Source: Dermacentor variabilis
Taxonomy: Eukaryota; Arthropoda; Arachnida; Ixodida; Ixodidae
NCBI RefSeq assembly: GCF_050947875.1
Contig: NW_027460346.1
Location: 744,001-808,000, forward strand
Reading direction: 5' to 3'
DNA: 64,000 bases
Shown: positions 33,713 through 43,916 of the stretch, one piece after another
Position numbering within the stretch: the stretch's first letter is position 1
Layout: every line of letters begins with the position of its first letter
Made by a program: the position numbers and the translations under genes
Notes under the pieces: model-generated
The model's input: only the letters and a program-made list of their open reading frames with translations
Databases searched by the model: none
What the model was told of the DNA's origin: nothing

Positions 33713-34034
33713 CTTGACAACAAATAATTGAGAACAAATGAAAATTCCTGGACGCAAAGCCCAGCGACCAAGCCGTCCTGTGGGGTCCCGGAGGGAAGAC
33801 AGCCAGTAGAGGGCGTGGTGGTCTGTAAGGACCGAAAACGAGCGGCCTTACAAATATGGCCGGAACTTGGCGACAGCCCAAACTAAAGCCGAAGAATCCC
33901 GCTCGGTGATGGAGTAATTTCTCTCGGCAGGTGACAGCAGGCGGCTGGCGTAAGCTATCACGCACTCGGTAGCATTCTGCTGTTGAGGGAGAAGAGTGCC
34001 GATGCCGTGCCCACTTGCGTCAGTGCACGTATTG
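33713..34034 (-). pseudogene. second gypsy copy: RNase H piece
   Basis: Minus strand: [16 protein letters not shown] (first catalytic Asp), [30 protein letters not shown] (the Glu-Cys of [12 protein letters not shown] is changed to Asp-Ser), then [13 protein letters not shown] before the LINE insertion. It is fused in frame at about 34026-34034 to a LINE endonuclease reading frame. Confidence 0.88.
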
Positions 34035-35047
34035 TGCCACGTGTCTCCTTCGAGTTGTTGTTGGTATTCCTTGATGAGTCGGTATTGATATTTAAGGCGC
34101 ATTAGATCTTTGCGACGCTTTCCCTTATACCGGTATTGCTGTGTGAGGCGGTTGACCTTCCGCCATAGATTTGCAAGGTGCATATCCATGTGAGTTGTAG
34201 TGTCATCGTATGGGATAGTTTCTCTGGCCTCCGGCCATGCCTCCGCTATCACAGCGCTGAATTGTTCAAAGTCCGCAAAGGAGTCCCGGGTGGCCATTCT
34301 AAATTTTTTCCAGTCAAAAAACATCGTTTCTCTCCTCTCTCGGATCTTTTTGCGATTGAGCGTGATAATTATTGGTAAATGGTCGCTTCCCCATGTCGTC
34401 GATTCTACGTTCCATTGCATTATGAGCCCTGGAGTGGCTAGTGTCAGATCGGGCCTTGTGTCCTGTTGTCGCGCGTGTATCCCTATGTGGGTTGGTGTTT
34501 CTGGTGTGTTACATACGTCCAGAGTTGACATTTCTATTGCATCGTGCAGTATGCGTCCTCTCGGGTCAGCTTTGGAGTAGCCACATGATTGATGCTTGGC
34601 GTTAAACTCTCCCCCTAGCAGAATAGGAAGGCCTCCGGCTTGTGCCTGCACCTTACTGAGCCATTGGTAGGAGTCATCCCGGTGCTTGCCTGTTAGGGGT
34701 CTGTAGTACGTGGAGACTGCAACCATTGGCCGGTGGCCGCGTGGACATAGCTTTACTGCCACAATTTCTCTAAAATCATTACACAAATCTGGTATTTGCA
34801 GTTGTGTTGCGGTGCAGTCATGTCTTACTAAAAGAGCAGCTTGGCCTTGCGCTTGTTGGTTTCCTTTGCCCTGGTGTAGTATCGTAGCCTGCTGAAAGGT
34901 TCGGTAACCTTGAATAGTGCATGGTCCCCGTGTCTCCTGTAGAAGCACGACAAGGGGTCTGAATTTTTTAATTTGCTGTCTTAGTGCGGATCCATTCTGC
35001 GTAAAACTTCGACAGTTCCATTGAATGCATATAGGCCGTGCCGTCAT
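34026..35047 (-). pseudogene. LINE endonuclease domain, fused in frame to gypsy RNase H
   Basis: Minus-strand frame 35047-33848 (399 codons). Residues 1-340 are the N-terminal part of an I-clade-like ORF2: CIQWNCRSF (start motif), LLQETRG (catalytic Glu), [24 protein letters not shown] (usually GDFNA; here Gly-Glu), and [11 protein letters not shown] (the SDH motif). After [19 protein letters not shown], where the LINE should run on towards RT, the frame passes without a stop into the gypsy RNase H. The LINE RT, RNase H and 3' end are all absent. Confidence 0.88.
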
Positions 35048-35725
35048 CTTTGATCTGCTGGCTTACGCCTTTTAGGTTCGTCATGTTGCTTCTGAATATT
35101 TCTCTGAATTTCCGTGAATATCGCCTGCATCTGAGTTTGAATTGCATTCGTTACTGTCTGAAATTCCTCCCGTAGGTTCTTTTCGAGGCGCTGGGTCTCA
35201 GTGTGTCCGTCCTGCCTTAGGATGCTCAGCATCTGCGCATACGCCGAGTCTTGGGTTGTTAGTGGTTTTGGCACTGACGGTGCCTGGTTCTGCTGGGTCT
35301 GTGCAGGTCCTACGTGTCGCAGCTTTCTAGAGTTTGCCGTGGTTTTCCGACTAATTGATCGCCCGACCAGACTGTTAGAACGCGTGCGTTTTTCTCGGTC
35401 TGCCGGCGTCTCTGCATGATTCACGTTGCCGTGGCGTTGGCGGTGGTTGCGTATCTCGTTGCTCTGGTGGTAGTCGCGCGAGTATTTGCTGCAACATTGC
35501 TCTCAACTGTTGATTTTCCTTTCTTAGTTCTTTTATTTGTTGCTCATAGTGGGCGGATAGCGTGGGTTGTGTGGATGTTCCCGCCAGTACTTTTTCAAAA
35601 CAGGTCACTGTCCTCTGACCTTCTATGTTCTGCATGACTTTCTTAATGTCTTTCGGTGCACGGCTAGGACATGCTGAGTTTAGCGATATGTGGCCCTGTT
35701 TCTGGCATGGAAGAGGCATGATATA
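35044..35725 (-). pseudogene. LINE ORF1 (gag-like), truncated and frameshifted
   Basis: Two overlapping minus-strand frames (35749-35375 and 35424-35044) belong together. The first starts with a zinc-knuckle remnant (CQKQGHISLNSACPSRAPKD) and a coiled coil (YEQQIKELRKENQQLRAMLQ). The second is basic and glutamine-rich, ending [20 protein letters not shown] directly before ORF2 at 35047. The single frameshift lies in 35375-35424. The true ORF1 start is missing; the copy is 5'-truncated near 35725. Confidence 0.75.
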
Positions 35726-37337
35726 AAAATATTTTACATGTGTGTACATGAAACGGCCTTCGCGTTTTCTTGAGCTTTATTCTTTTATTTCACTGTCTGA
35801 ACTTTTGTGTTCTTTAGTAGTCATGTACATTGGAAGCATTTTTCACTTTTGTTTATTTTCTGGGCATGTGTCATACCAAGTTATCCTAAAATATTTGTTT
35901 TCGGAAACGGAAGTCAATAAAACGAGGCCAAAGATCTGTTGTATTGGAAGTGAAATTTATATGCGTTCTGGCATATGCTTGCATACTCAAAGTATGGACA
36001 AGACTCGCGTGCGTGACAACGCATAAAGAACCCACGGCGCACCACGCGCCTGTTCACAAACAATGCCTGGGGTAGCAAGCGCGATAAAAGAAAAATACGC
36101 ATCGCGCTCAGGAAGAAAGCCAAAGTGAAGGTGCATGGGGAAGGGTAGAGAGGAGCGGGCCGTCATAATATAAACAAAAAGAAAAAACAAAGAGCGCTAG
36201 GGTGAGGAGGCGCCACGCGGCTGCTGGTCCCCTTGCCATGACGACGTGAACAATCCTGTGCGCCCCCATTTCGCCAAAGTATCGCCCTTCTGCTGGGGCC
36301 GTAACTGAAGGGGACCTTGGCACTAGCGTGGAAAGAGCGTCTGTGTACAAGCAGCCAATGGCAGCCATTCGGAGATTCACCCCTGGGGGTCGGCATTTTA
36401 AAGCAAAACTTTCTTTGCGAACTCTCACACTTTCCTGGCCGTGGCTGCTGTCAAGCCGAATAGCTCATACTAAAAATTAATCACGTGCCTAATGGTGGAC
36501 TGATCCTTGGCACAACAATCGTATGCATAATCCTATCGCGCCAACGCAATGTAACTCTTCGCGATGGTCACCGCGTGTATCACACTGCGTAGCACGGATG
36601 CGCGACAGCAAATAAATGGGTGCGCGCGCCAGTTACCGGCACGTGGAAGACGCAGCAACGAAATGAGCTATGTAGTTATATGTCATTTGCTTAACCACCT
36701 CAACAAAGCGTCACTTCACAGACTCCATGATGTGCTTTCCAATCTGCATAACTTCTTTTCTCAAATAATATTGACGAATGTATACCAGAACGGTACATTG
36801 CGCCTGTCAAAACGTCTCCTCTGCTAAGCGGCGTACAGCCCCAGCTGTTGATATTGCATACCACTGTGCCGTTCTAATTCAAAGACAGCAGGAAGCGCAG
36901 ACTGTGCTTTATTATGTCTTATTATGATGCCCAGACTGCGCATCACGGACGCCGTCATGCGGGACGGAAAGAAGGCCATAACGTAAAGCTGTTTTATGAC
37001 GGTTTATTTAAAAGTCATACATGTAGGGGTAAAATCACGTCGGGTCTAAAAATTATCGCGCACACAGCCTCACAGTTTTATAACGAGCCTTCAAAACGGA
37101 TCCGTGCAGAAGGTAAAAGCTTGAAGGGTTGATATGAGCACACGAAGGGGTAGAGACACCAAGCCATGTCGCTCCGGTTGTGTTCATCTTTCCATGACCG
37201 CAACAGAAGATCTGCACGCTAGTTGCGCCCCGAGAACGAATGAAATCCCCGTCGCGAGACAGCTACTGCTACTGGACGTGTCCTCGCCGCAAAGTTGAAC
37301 TTTTTTTTTCCTCAGCTGACGGAGCACCCATGTCCAC
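35726..37337. other. unassigned DNA
   Basis: No recognisable coding region; frames up to 106 codons (36108-36428, minus) lack motifs. AT-rich at 35750-36000 and moderately GC-rich at 36200-36420. Confidence 0.35.
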
Positions 37338-37772
37338 TCAAGCGTTTCTCTTGCGCTTGTTCTCTCGATCCCACCGAACCTTCTTGTTTCGAGTGGGCGC
37401 GAGGGCTTGCTTCTTCAGTGTTGAAACGACGGTGCGAGGTTTTGTCTTACCGCCCGATGTCAAAAGCGGCTCAGCCACGGGTGCGCCTATGGGTTCCGGT
37501 GCCGTAGCCCCACCGTTCCATGGTAGCGCGTTCCCAACGTTCGTCAGGGCTTAGCGGCTGACGCCCTTTTGCTGCCGCCGGCGCTCAGGTAGTGGCTGCT
37601 GGTGTTCCGTCTGTTTCTCGAAGCGTTCTTTCTGCGACCTGGTGCACGCAGGTGAGATAGGCTTGCTGGGTACTGGACGGCTGACCGCCCCTGCGTCAGC
37701 AGGCTTTGCAGACGTACGCACTCCGTCTGTCTTCATCTTGCCAGGCATTTTTCGGACAGCTGCTTTCTTCAT
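37338..37772 (-). pseudogene. 144-codon basic protein of unknown function, one internal stop
   Basis: From the ATG at 37772 the frame runs 73 codons to TAA (37551-37553), then continues in the same frame for 70 more codons to TGA at 37338-37340. Composition is uniform across the stop: Lys/Arg-, Pro- and Ala-rich, starting MKKAAVRKMPGKMK and ending NKKVRWDRENKRKRNA. No known domain, signal peptide or membrane segment. The strongly basic ends suggest nucleic-acid binding or nuclear localisation, but that is inference only. A TATA box lies 93 bp upstream, with a short leader and no visible intron. An A run (minus strand) follows about 20 bases after the end. It looks like a small single-exon gene or retrocopy inactivated by a nonsense change. 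A sequencing error or readthrough at TAA is possible. Confidence 0.45.
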
Positions 37773-37834
37773 GGTAAATTGAGCAAGATTTCGGGGCTTC
37801 GCGGGAAGTACACACGGGACACTCCTGGCTGTCT

Positions 37835-37872
37835 CGGAGCAGTCTGATTGTCATGAAACAAGCGTATTTATA
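37835..37872 (-). promoter_or_regulatory. candidate TATA promoter of the 144-codon frame
   Basis: Minus-strand GGCTATAAATACG (TATA core 37865-37872). A start about 30 bp downstream would fall near 37838-37842, leaving a leader of about 65-70 bases before the ATG at 37772. The inverted-repeat element at 37900 begins 27 bp upstream of the TATA core. Confidence 0.45.
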
Positions 37873-37899
37873 GCCTCCTTCTGATGTAGCGCCATGGAG

Positions 37900-39991
37900 C
37901 ATAGAGAAAGAAATTCAACAAGAGGGGACACTCTTCAAAAACTAGCAACAGGAAACACGTCACGCCTAGTTTCAACTCCATGCGTTAGTTGACGCGAGCA
38001 TCAGAAAAAAAGAATGTGAAATAAACTTGCAGACAACGTTTTATTCTTTTTATTCTTTCCCACTAAACTAAAAAAAGTTTTGCGTGTAAATGAACTTATA
38101 CTTTGTGACTTATTTTTCTTGCGTTGCCTAGCAACAAGCTAGCGGCACGCCAGACGTGCGTGCAAACGTCATGCACCAGACATGTCATAGGAGCGAGCGA
38201 GGCCGGCAGCGCATGCGAAGCTCGCTTGCTCGGCGACCCGTCTGTTTTGGATAGCCCGTTTTTTGGGCTCCCGGAGTTCTTTTGTGTTCCGTCTGCATTA
38301 CGACACGGCAACGCTGCATTACTAGATTACAGCAAGGTGAGCAATTTTGTTTGACAGTCTGCGATGCACTTCAAGCACATTTAGGCTTACTGCACAAAAC
38401 TGAACGTATATATTGACGCAGCTATCGAAAAACAGTTCCGCCGTCCAAGTCTAGGTAATTTGAGTTAATTACTCGTACTGGGAGATGTTTGTGATGCTTT
38501 CTATGAGCCCAAGCATAATTACAACTTATTTCGGTAGTTTTTGGGCACGCTCGCCGCACCTGGCTTCGTGACGAATAGCACCTTGGCCGTGTGACTCAGT
38601 TTCGTGTGTACTGAATCTTACCGGGACAAGTTTTGGCGCTTTCTCTGACCGCAGAAATTATTGTAACTAATTTCGCTACTTTTTGGAGTACTTTTCAAGC
38701 ACAGTAGCCGCGCTCGGCGTAGTGGCGCAGTTAGCGAAAAGCAGTTCGGCTGTGTGCCGCAGTTGGTTTCGCGTGTACTGAATCTTACTGGTAGAAGTTC
38801 GTGACGCATTCTCTGACCCCAAAAAGTATTGTAATTCATTTGGTAACTTTTTGGGATACTTTTGAGGCATGCTTGCCGCGCCTGGGATTGCGAAGCTGTC
38901 AGCAAAAAAGCAAGCCGGCCGTGGTGAGTTAGTCTTGCGTGTACTGAATTTTAGTAAGTTTGAGACGCTTTTTATGGCCCTGCAACAACATATACCTTAT
39001 TTCGGTACTCACGCTTGTCGAAAACGCGACGAGCGATTGCCGAGAGTGATCACACGGGAGTGTTGGTTGCGCCTGTAGGACGCGTAAAAGATAACACGGA
39101 GGAGCTTATGAACTTGACATTTAGGTATTCTGAGCGACTGAAAACAGGCTTGGCACCCACGAATCTGTCTTGAGTGCGACTAGAAGGCATTCTGCGAGCG
39201 TGTAACATGGTCTGCCTGAGCCTGTGTTGTAGCCACCTCTGTGTACTTGGCGTACCTTCGCGTCGACTGAGACGAAGTTTTCGAAATGCGCAGTCACCCG
39301 TGTATTTGTGCTCTTAAAGTGCAGGAAATAATGCCCGGGAAGGGAGGGGTACTTGAAAATCAGATGTTTTCTTCAGATTTTATGGCATTGTTTTGGGGAA
39401 GTGTCTCGTGCGAAATGTACGTAAAAGGGAATTTATCTGTAATGCCGCTCATTCACCACTTACGTGCGTTTCGCCTCTACACGTAATATTTCTGTTAGGT
39501 CAATATACCAGAATGATAAATTCTTGTAATTTACCTTTTTTCAGCTGATGGCATCCAGTGGAGCATCGTACGGCAACGACTGCTGCTTACCTGGTGCCGC
39601 AAGTTTGGATGAATGCAGAAGAAGCCCGGAACGAGCATTTATATGGAGCAAAATAAACATTTTGTCATTTCAGAAGACGTCTTGCGTTTTCTTTATGAAA
39701 TTGTACCTGACAGATTCGGCGGAGTCTTGTAAAGGTCGTTCGCAATCATTTTTACTAAATAATGAAATGATTCCACGCCAAGGCTACGCGTGGTTCAGCA
39801 AAACCGAAAAAAAAAATAGATGCCGCGCCGATCAGCAGGGCCGGCGCGGCGTGTACCAATTGGTGTTCGAAACGCGCGCGCTCAAAACCGAAACCGGAAG
39901 GTGTTAATACCATCCGCTTGGTGTGCTACATTCAATTCGGCAGCTGGGCTCTATGGGAGCGTCCGCTCTTGTTGAAATTTCTTTCTCTATG
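37900..39991. mobile_element. candidate non-autonomous DNA transposon with 34/35-bp TIRs
   Basis: Left end 37900-37933 starts CATAGAGAAAGAAATTCAAC; right end 39957-39991, read on the minus strand, starts CATAGAGAAAGAAATTTCAA. The ends pair over about 34 positions with a 1-base gap and two mismatches. Outside them are CATGGAG (37893-37899) and CAAGGAG (39992-39998), a possible 7-bp TSD with one mismatch. Inside are a tandem repeat of about 140-170 bp (38515-39000) and no transposase. A related right end is at 55290-55493, and the tandem repeat recurs at 50750-51075. Superfamily undetermined; terminal repeats this similar are unlikely by chance. Confidence 0.6.
38515..39000. repeat. tandem repeat, three to four diverged units of about 140-170 bp
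   Basis: Unit landmarks, repeated in order: TTATTGTAACTAATTTCG, ACTTTTTGG.., CCGCGCCTGG, GCGAAAAGCAGTTCGGC, GTGTACTGAATCTTAC and CTTTCTCTGACC. Starts near 38517, 38658, 38826 and 38993. Frames across it are artefacts. Confidence 0.85.
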
Positions 39992-40255
39992 CAAGGAGTG
40001 CCACGTCATTTTGCTGTCTTGAGCTTTGCTGATGTACCATATTAAAGAAAGTGCATCAGAGAGGGCAACTCAGCTGCCCAACAATGAATGACGTAGTGTG
40101 GCGAAACAGCGCAATCCGGAATCTGGGCAACGAAAGGCAATCACGTGACTTACATGCTCCTCTGACGACTCGGGCATGGCGCGACAAATATTCATTTCTT
40201 GGGGAAGTGGTGCAAATAGTTTCCCGAACTACTGATTCGTTGATTCACGACGTTT

Positions 40256-40440
40256 AACGCCCCATTAGGCTGGGGCTGGACACCACAGTTGAGGGTTCCG
40301 GATTAATTTCGACCGCTGGAGTTCCTTAACGTACGCCTAAATCAAAGCATACAGAAGCGTTCACACAGCCTCCACCGAAACGTGCCTACAGGGGCTGGGG
40401 ATCGAGTCCTCGATATGATATTCGGCTGTCTCCTGCACTT
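40256..40440 (-). mobile_element. Ruka-type SINE, old copy
   Basis: In plus orientation GTTGAGGGTTCCGGATTAAT, CTGGAGTTCCTTAACGTACG, CCTAAATCAAAG.., CACCGAAACGTG and GGGGATCGAGTCC match the SINE read backwards. Heavily diverged. Confidence 0.65.
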
Positions 40441-40895
40441 CTCAATGCTGACGCACTTGACGACACGTCAATACATTTTCTGTTTTATGAACGGTGCTTA
40501 ACGGCAACGTTCTGGCTCGTTTCGTAAACCTAAATCCACCTGCAGAAAAAAGAAATGAACAAAAATATGCGGATTTAACCTACACGTTGGAATCTATGAG
40601 GAGCGGTTAATGAAATTTTATGTCCTTTTTTTGTCTGAATCTTTGACGAAAGGGAAACCGGCGCCCGCTTGTTCTTTCGCGCACCCATGATACGCAATGT
40701 CACAAGTCTTATATTGGCTTGTATGTCTCTTCTTCATTAATAAAGTGAAAATAAAAGAAATACGCGTAGTCACCTTTTCGCATAGCGGAAACAATAAGTT
40801 AAAAAAGATATTTCGGAAAATGAAAAGAAACTACGTCATAGGGTCGCAATCCACAGCACACAGTCCTATACACCAATGAGCATATCTGTATAAGG
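40441..40895. other. unassigned AT-rich DNA
   Basis: Nothing recognised. Confidence 0.35.
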
Positions 40896-41289
40896 TGTGG
40901 GGGGGGGGGGGTGTTTCCAGCGCTCACTCCGTTCGGACGTGTTTTTCCGTAGCTCTGGATTTTTGCCCCGTTGGATGCTTTTTTCCTTGTTACTGGAACT
41001 ATGTTGTTTAAGGACCTCTTTGGCGGTTCGTAAGTACAACTGGCACCTATCTACAAGGTCCGTCAGCATCTACACCCTCCTGCTGCGTCGTCCAACTCGA
41101 GTTCTTGCGCGGCTTCGGGAGTGCGAGTGCCCCCGGGGCACTCGCCGCGTCGGCGCGGAGCATCCAAGCTGTTGTCCGCTGCGTCGAAAGAGCGGAACAT
41201 TACCGATGCAGCTGCCATCCAAGTCAGGAGCGTCTCCTACGCGGGGACAAATGCAACGTGCGAAGGCGGTACCCTGAGAATGGATAGCA

Positions 41290-41427
41290 AACACCCGTGT
41301 GCTTAGATTTAGGTGCACGTTAAAGAACCCCAGGTGGTCAAAATTTCCGGAGTCCTCCACTACGGCGTGCCTCATAATCAGAAAGTGGTTTTGGCACGTA
41401 AAACCCCAAATATTATTATTATTATTA
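41290..41427 (+). mobile_element. Ruka-type SINE, 5'-truncated, 14-bp perfect TSD
   Basis: 3' part of the SINE (from ACACCCGTGTGCTTAGATTT to a TTA-repeat tail), flanked by GAGAATGGATAGCA at 41276-41289 and 41428-41441. The body is identical by eye to the same part of the copy at 49863, so it is recent. It sits on the LINE ORF1 start codon. Confidence 0.95.
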
Positions 41428-41431
41428 GAGA

Positions 41432-42534
41432 ATGGATAGCACTAACATGGAGATGAACAGCCCTGCTGTCGTGGCGCACACCTCGGCCAAGAGAACTAAG
41501 GAAGCTACTGGCCTTCCATCAGATGAAAATGTAGCTCCAGCAGCCCCGAAAAGACCTCGCTCATCACAAGGCCTGCCCGCATGACCGACACGTACGTCTC
41601 CGGAGTCGCCAACGACATCGTGGTACAAAGTGGTTATCAAGCCTCGTGCTAGATATGACATCTCCACTCTGCACAACCGTATCATTCAAGCGGCCCTGGA
41701 CGCCTGTCTCGAGACTTCCCGATTTCAAGGTTTTGCTCTGCACAAACCCACTAATACGGTCTCAGTATGGGTGTCTGCTATGGCACTAGTTTATAAATTC
41801 GAAGAACTGCAACAAATACAAGTCTCGGAAGAATGTGTCCTTCCAGTGCAGGCGTAACTCGCCAGTGGTACCGATTTAGGACGCTACGTGGTTAATGGCG
41901 TTGACCTTGACGAAGAACCCGAGAGGCTCCTGCAGGAACTATCGCGTCCCACACAAAAGGTCGTGCCTGCTCGCTACCTAGGCAGCGGCCGTACGTGCCT
42001 AATCACGCTTTAAGGTCCTAATTCCCCACCTGAACGTATCCTGTATTACGGCTGCGTGCTGCGCCCGCGTCCGTTCAAGCCTTCCGCTGTGTACTGCTAC
42101 TCTTGCTTTAGACAAGGACACATGAAATTAGCCTACCCCTACCCGCCCAAGGACGACACCATGGAGCCATGGGCCTATGCCAAACAAACGATCATGACGT
42201 CACTTCCACAACGTGTCCTACGAAGTTGAAGGCCACTAGGATGGCTCGACAACGCCCTTCTCGACAGCCAGCAAGGACCCCTCGAGATCCATCATTGAAA
42301 CAAGTCCCTATGTACAACCATTACGCCGTTCTGGCCTCGCTGGAAGAGGACGCTAGCCAGGTGACAATAGCAAGTACAGCGACAAGTGATGCTGCCACTC
42401 CTACATATAGCGCAGCTGTTAGGTCGTCCGCTTCACGACCAAAATGGGCATCACAATCGATAGAAGACACGCCGCTTCCTTTGGCAAACGAAGAGTTCGA
42501 GATCGACGCTCACCTGGCCACCCTTAACCTATGA
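41432..42534 (+). pseudogene. LINE copy A ORF1 (gag-like)
   Basis: From the ATG inside the right-hand TSD: MDSTNMEMNSP, a Lys/Pro-rich N-terminus, a stop at 41582-41584, then KPRARYDISTLHNRIIQAAL (the conserved LINE ORF1 core), more stops near 41857 and 42012, then YCYSCFRQGHMKLAYPYP, a zinc knuckle whose last Cys is Tyr, and a low-complexity tail to 42534. ORF1 proteins coat the LINE RNA. The final stop overlaps the ORF2 start as ATGA. Confidence 0.75.
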
Positions 42535-43824
42535 TGGCTGCTACGTCTTCAAGTGTGCCAGAAGGAATCGTACAGTGGAACTTTCGCGGCATCGCGGGGA
42601 AGGTCGTAGAGCTGCGTCAGCGTCTCAGATATGGAAAGCGGCGTGTTTGGGCTCTACTGCTTCAAGAATCCAACGGCCTGCCACCCATTTCAGGATTTGT
42701 GGCATACTCATCGCCTGCCATGTTGGATCGTAGGAATGCTACGCCTGATGTCCCATAGACCATAACACCATAGACGAGCTTATTGAAGCGCAGCGTATTA
42801 GCCAATACGAACGACTCGCCAATTCCACCACGGGCAGGCGCATTCTAGGCACTCTAAGCATAACCTACACCACCCAAATCGGACCAAAAGTGCCCATCCC
42901 TCCAAACATTCATGCTGAGCTAGTTATCCCGCCCATAGCTTGCCATATGCACCCTGAAAACAATCCGGAGCGACGTGCAGAAAGAGCTAAACAACTACAA
43001 AAGCGCTACGACCAAGCCGCTGACGTAACCTACGTGGACGCAGCAGAATACACCAACCAAAACGCCATGGCGGTCGTCGCAGTCGCGGGTTCGCAGTACC
43101 GCCTCCCCGCGGCCGCATCAATAATCACCATGCAACCCGAAGTAGGAGAATGCGGCTACCAATGCACACTGCATCATCAGCGATTCAAAAACGGTCATTC
43201 GTAACTACACAAGAGGACTGATAGCACCCCAAGCGCAGAAGATTCTCTCTGGCACTCCTCCCTCAAGGCAACGCCGCGTGCAGATCATCTGGGCCCCTGG
43301 TCACTCGGGTCTGGCTGGAAACGAAGCCGCCCACGATGCCGCCCGAGCTCTCGCACAATGGGCGCATCATACTTCTCCTGCGTCTTCCGATCCCGACCAG
43401 CCCTCTGTTCTGTATCGCGGTCACGCGCGGGACCGAATGGTCACGTTCAGAGAAATTCTCCTGCACTACCGCAGCGAGCGACTACGCTACCCCTCAGCAC
43501 ACAAAACACCGAATAAGTCTCAATCCACCACTGTGGCGACTCCTTCAGACACGAGCTTTTCCGAACCCCGTGCTTTACAACCGCATGTACCCCGATGCAT
43601 ACTCCCCACTCTGCAAAGCGTGCGAGGCCCGCGCTGACCTCGATCATATTATCTGGCAATGCCCCAAAGCCTCACCCTCCAACACCTCCCGCACTAACAC
43701 ACGCATCATAACTAAGGCCGAGGAGTGGGAGACATTGCTGCTCAGCTTGGACCCAGAGGAGGAGCTCTTGGCCGTCCGGATAGCCGAAGACGCCGCCAGA
43801 AAGCAAGGACTGGCCGCCGTCTGA
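42531..43824 (+). pseudogene. LINE copy A ORF2: endonuclease start joined to RNase H and zinc tail
   Basis: ORF2 begins with IVQWNFRGIAGK and LLLQESNG (endonuclease Glu), stops at 42757, and the rest of endonuclease and all RT are missing. Downstream pieces are RNase H (VTYVDAAEYTNQNAMAVVAV with the first Asp; IIWAPGHSGLAGNEAAHDAA with the final His/Asp) and the zinc motif CKACEARADLDHIIWQC, ending ARKQGLAAV at 43824. Several frameshifts. Confidence 0.82.
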
Positions 43825-43916
43825 GGAAGGGGGGGGGGATTGTGCGTTAGTCTCCCGACCCCCGCCACCCCTGAACCCCATCAAGGACATAATAAAGTTT
43901 TATCTCTCGCTCTCCA

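Larger units (their letters stand above)
40915..43916 (+). mobile_element. I-clade-like LINE, copy A, internally deleted, with nested SINE
   Basis: Layout: GC-rich 5' region (40915-41275) after a G run, a SINE insertion (41290-41427), ORF1 (41432-42534), the first part of ORF2 endonuclease (42531-42758), then a jump straight to RNase H and the C-terminal zinc motif (42760-43824), and a 3' end with AATAAAGTTTTATC near 43892. The RT domain is absent. The element kept both ends but lost the middle. It abuts copy B at about 43917. Confidence 0.88.
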
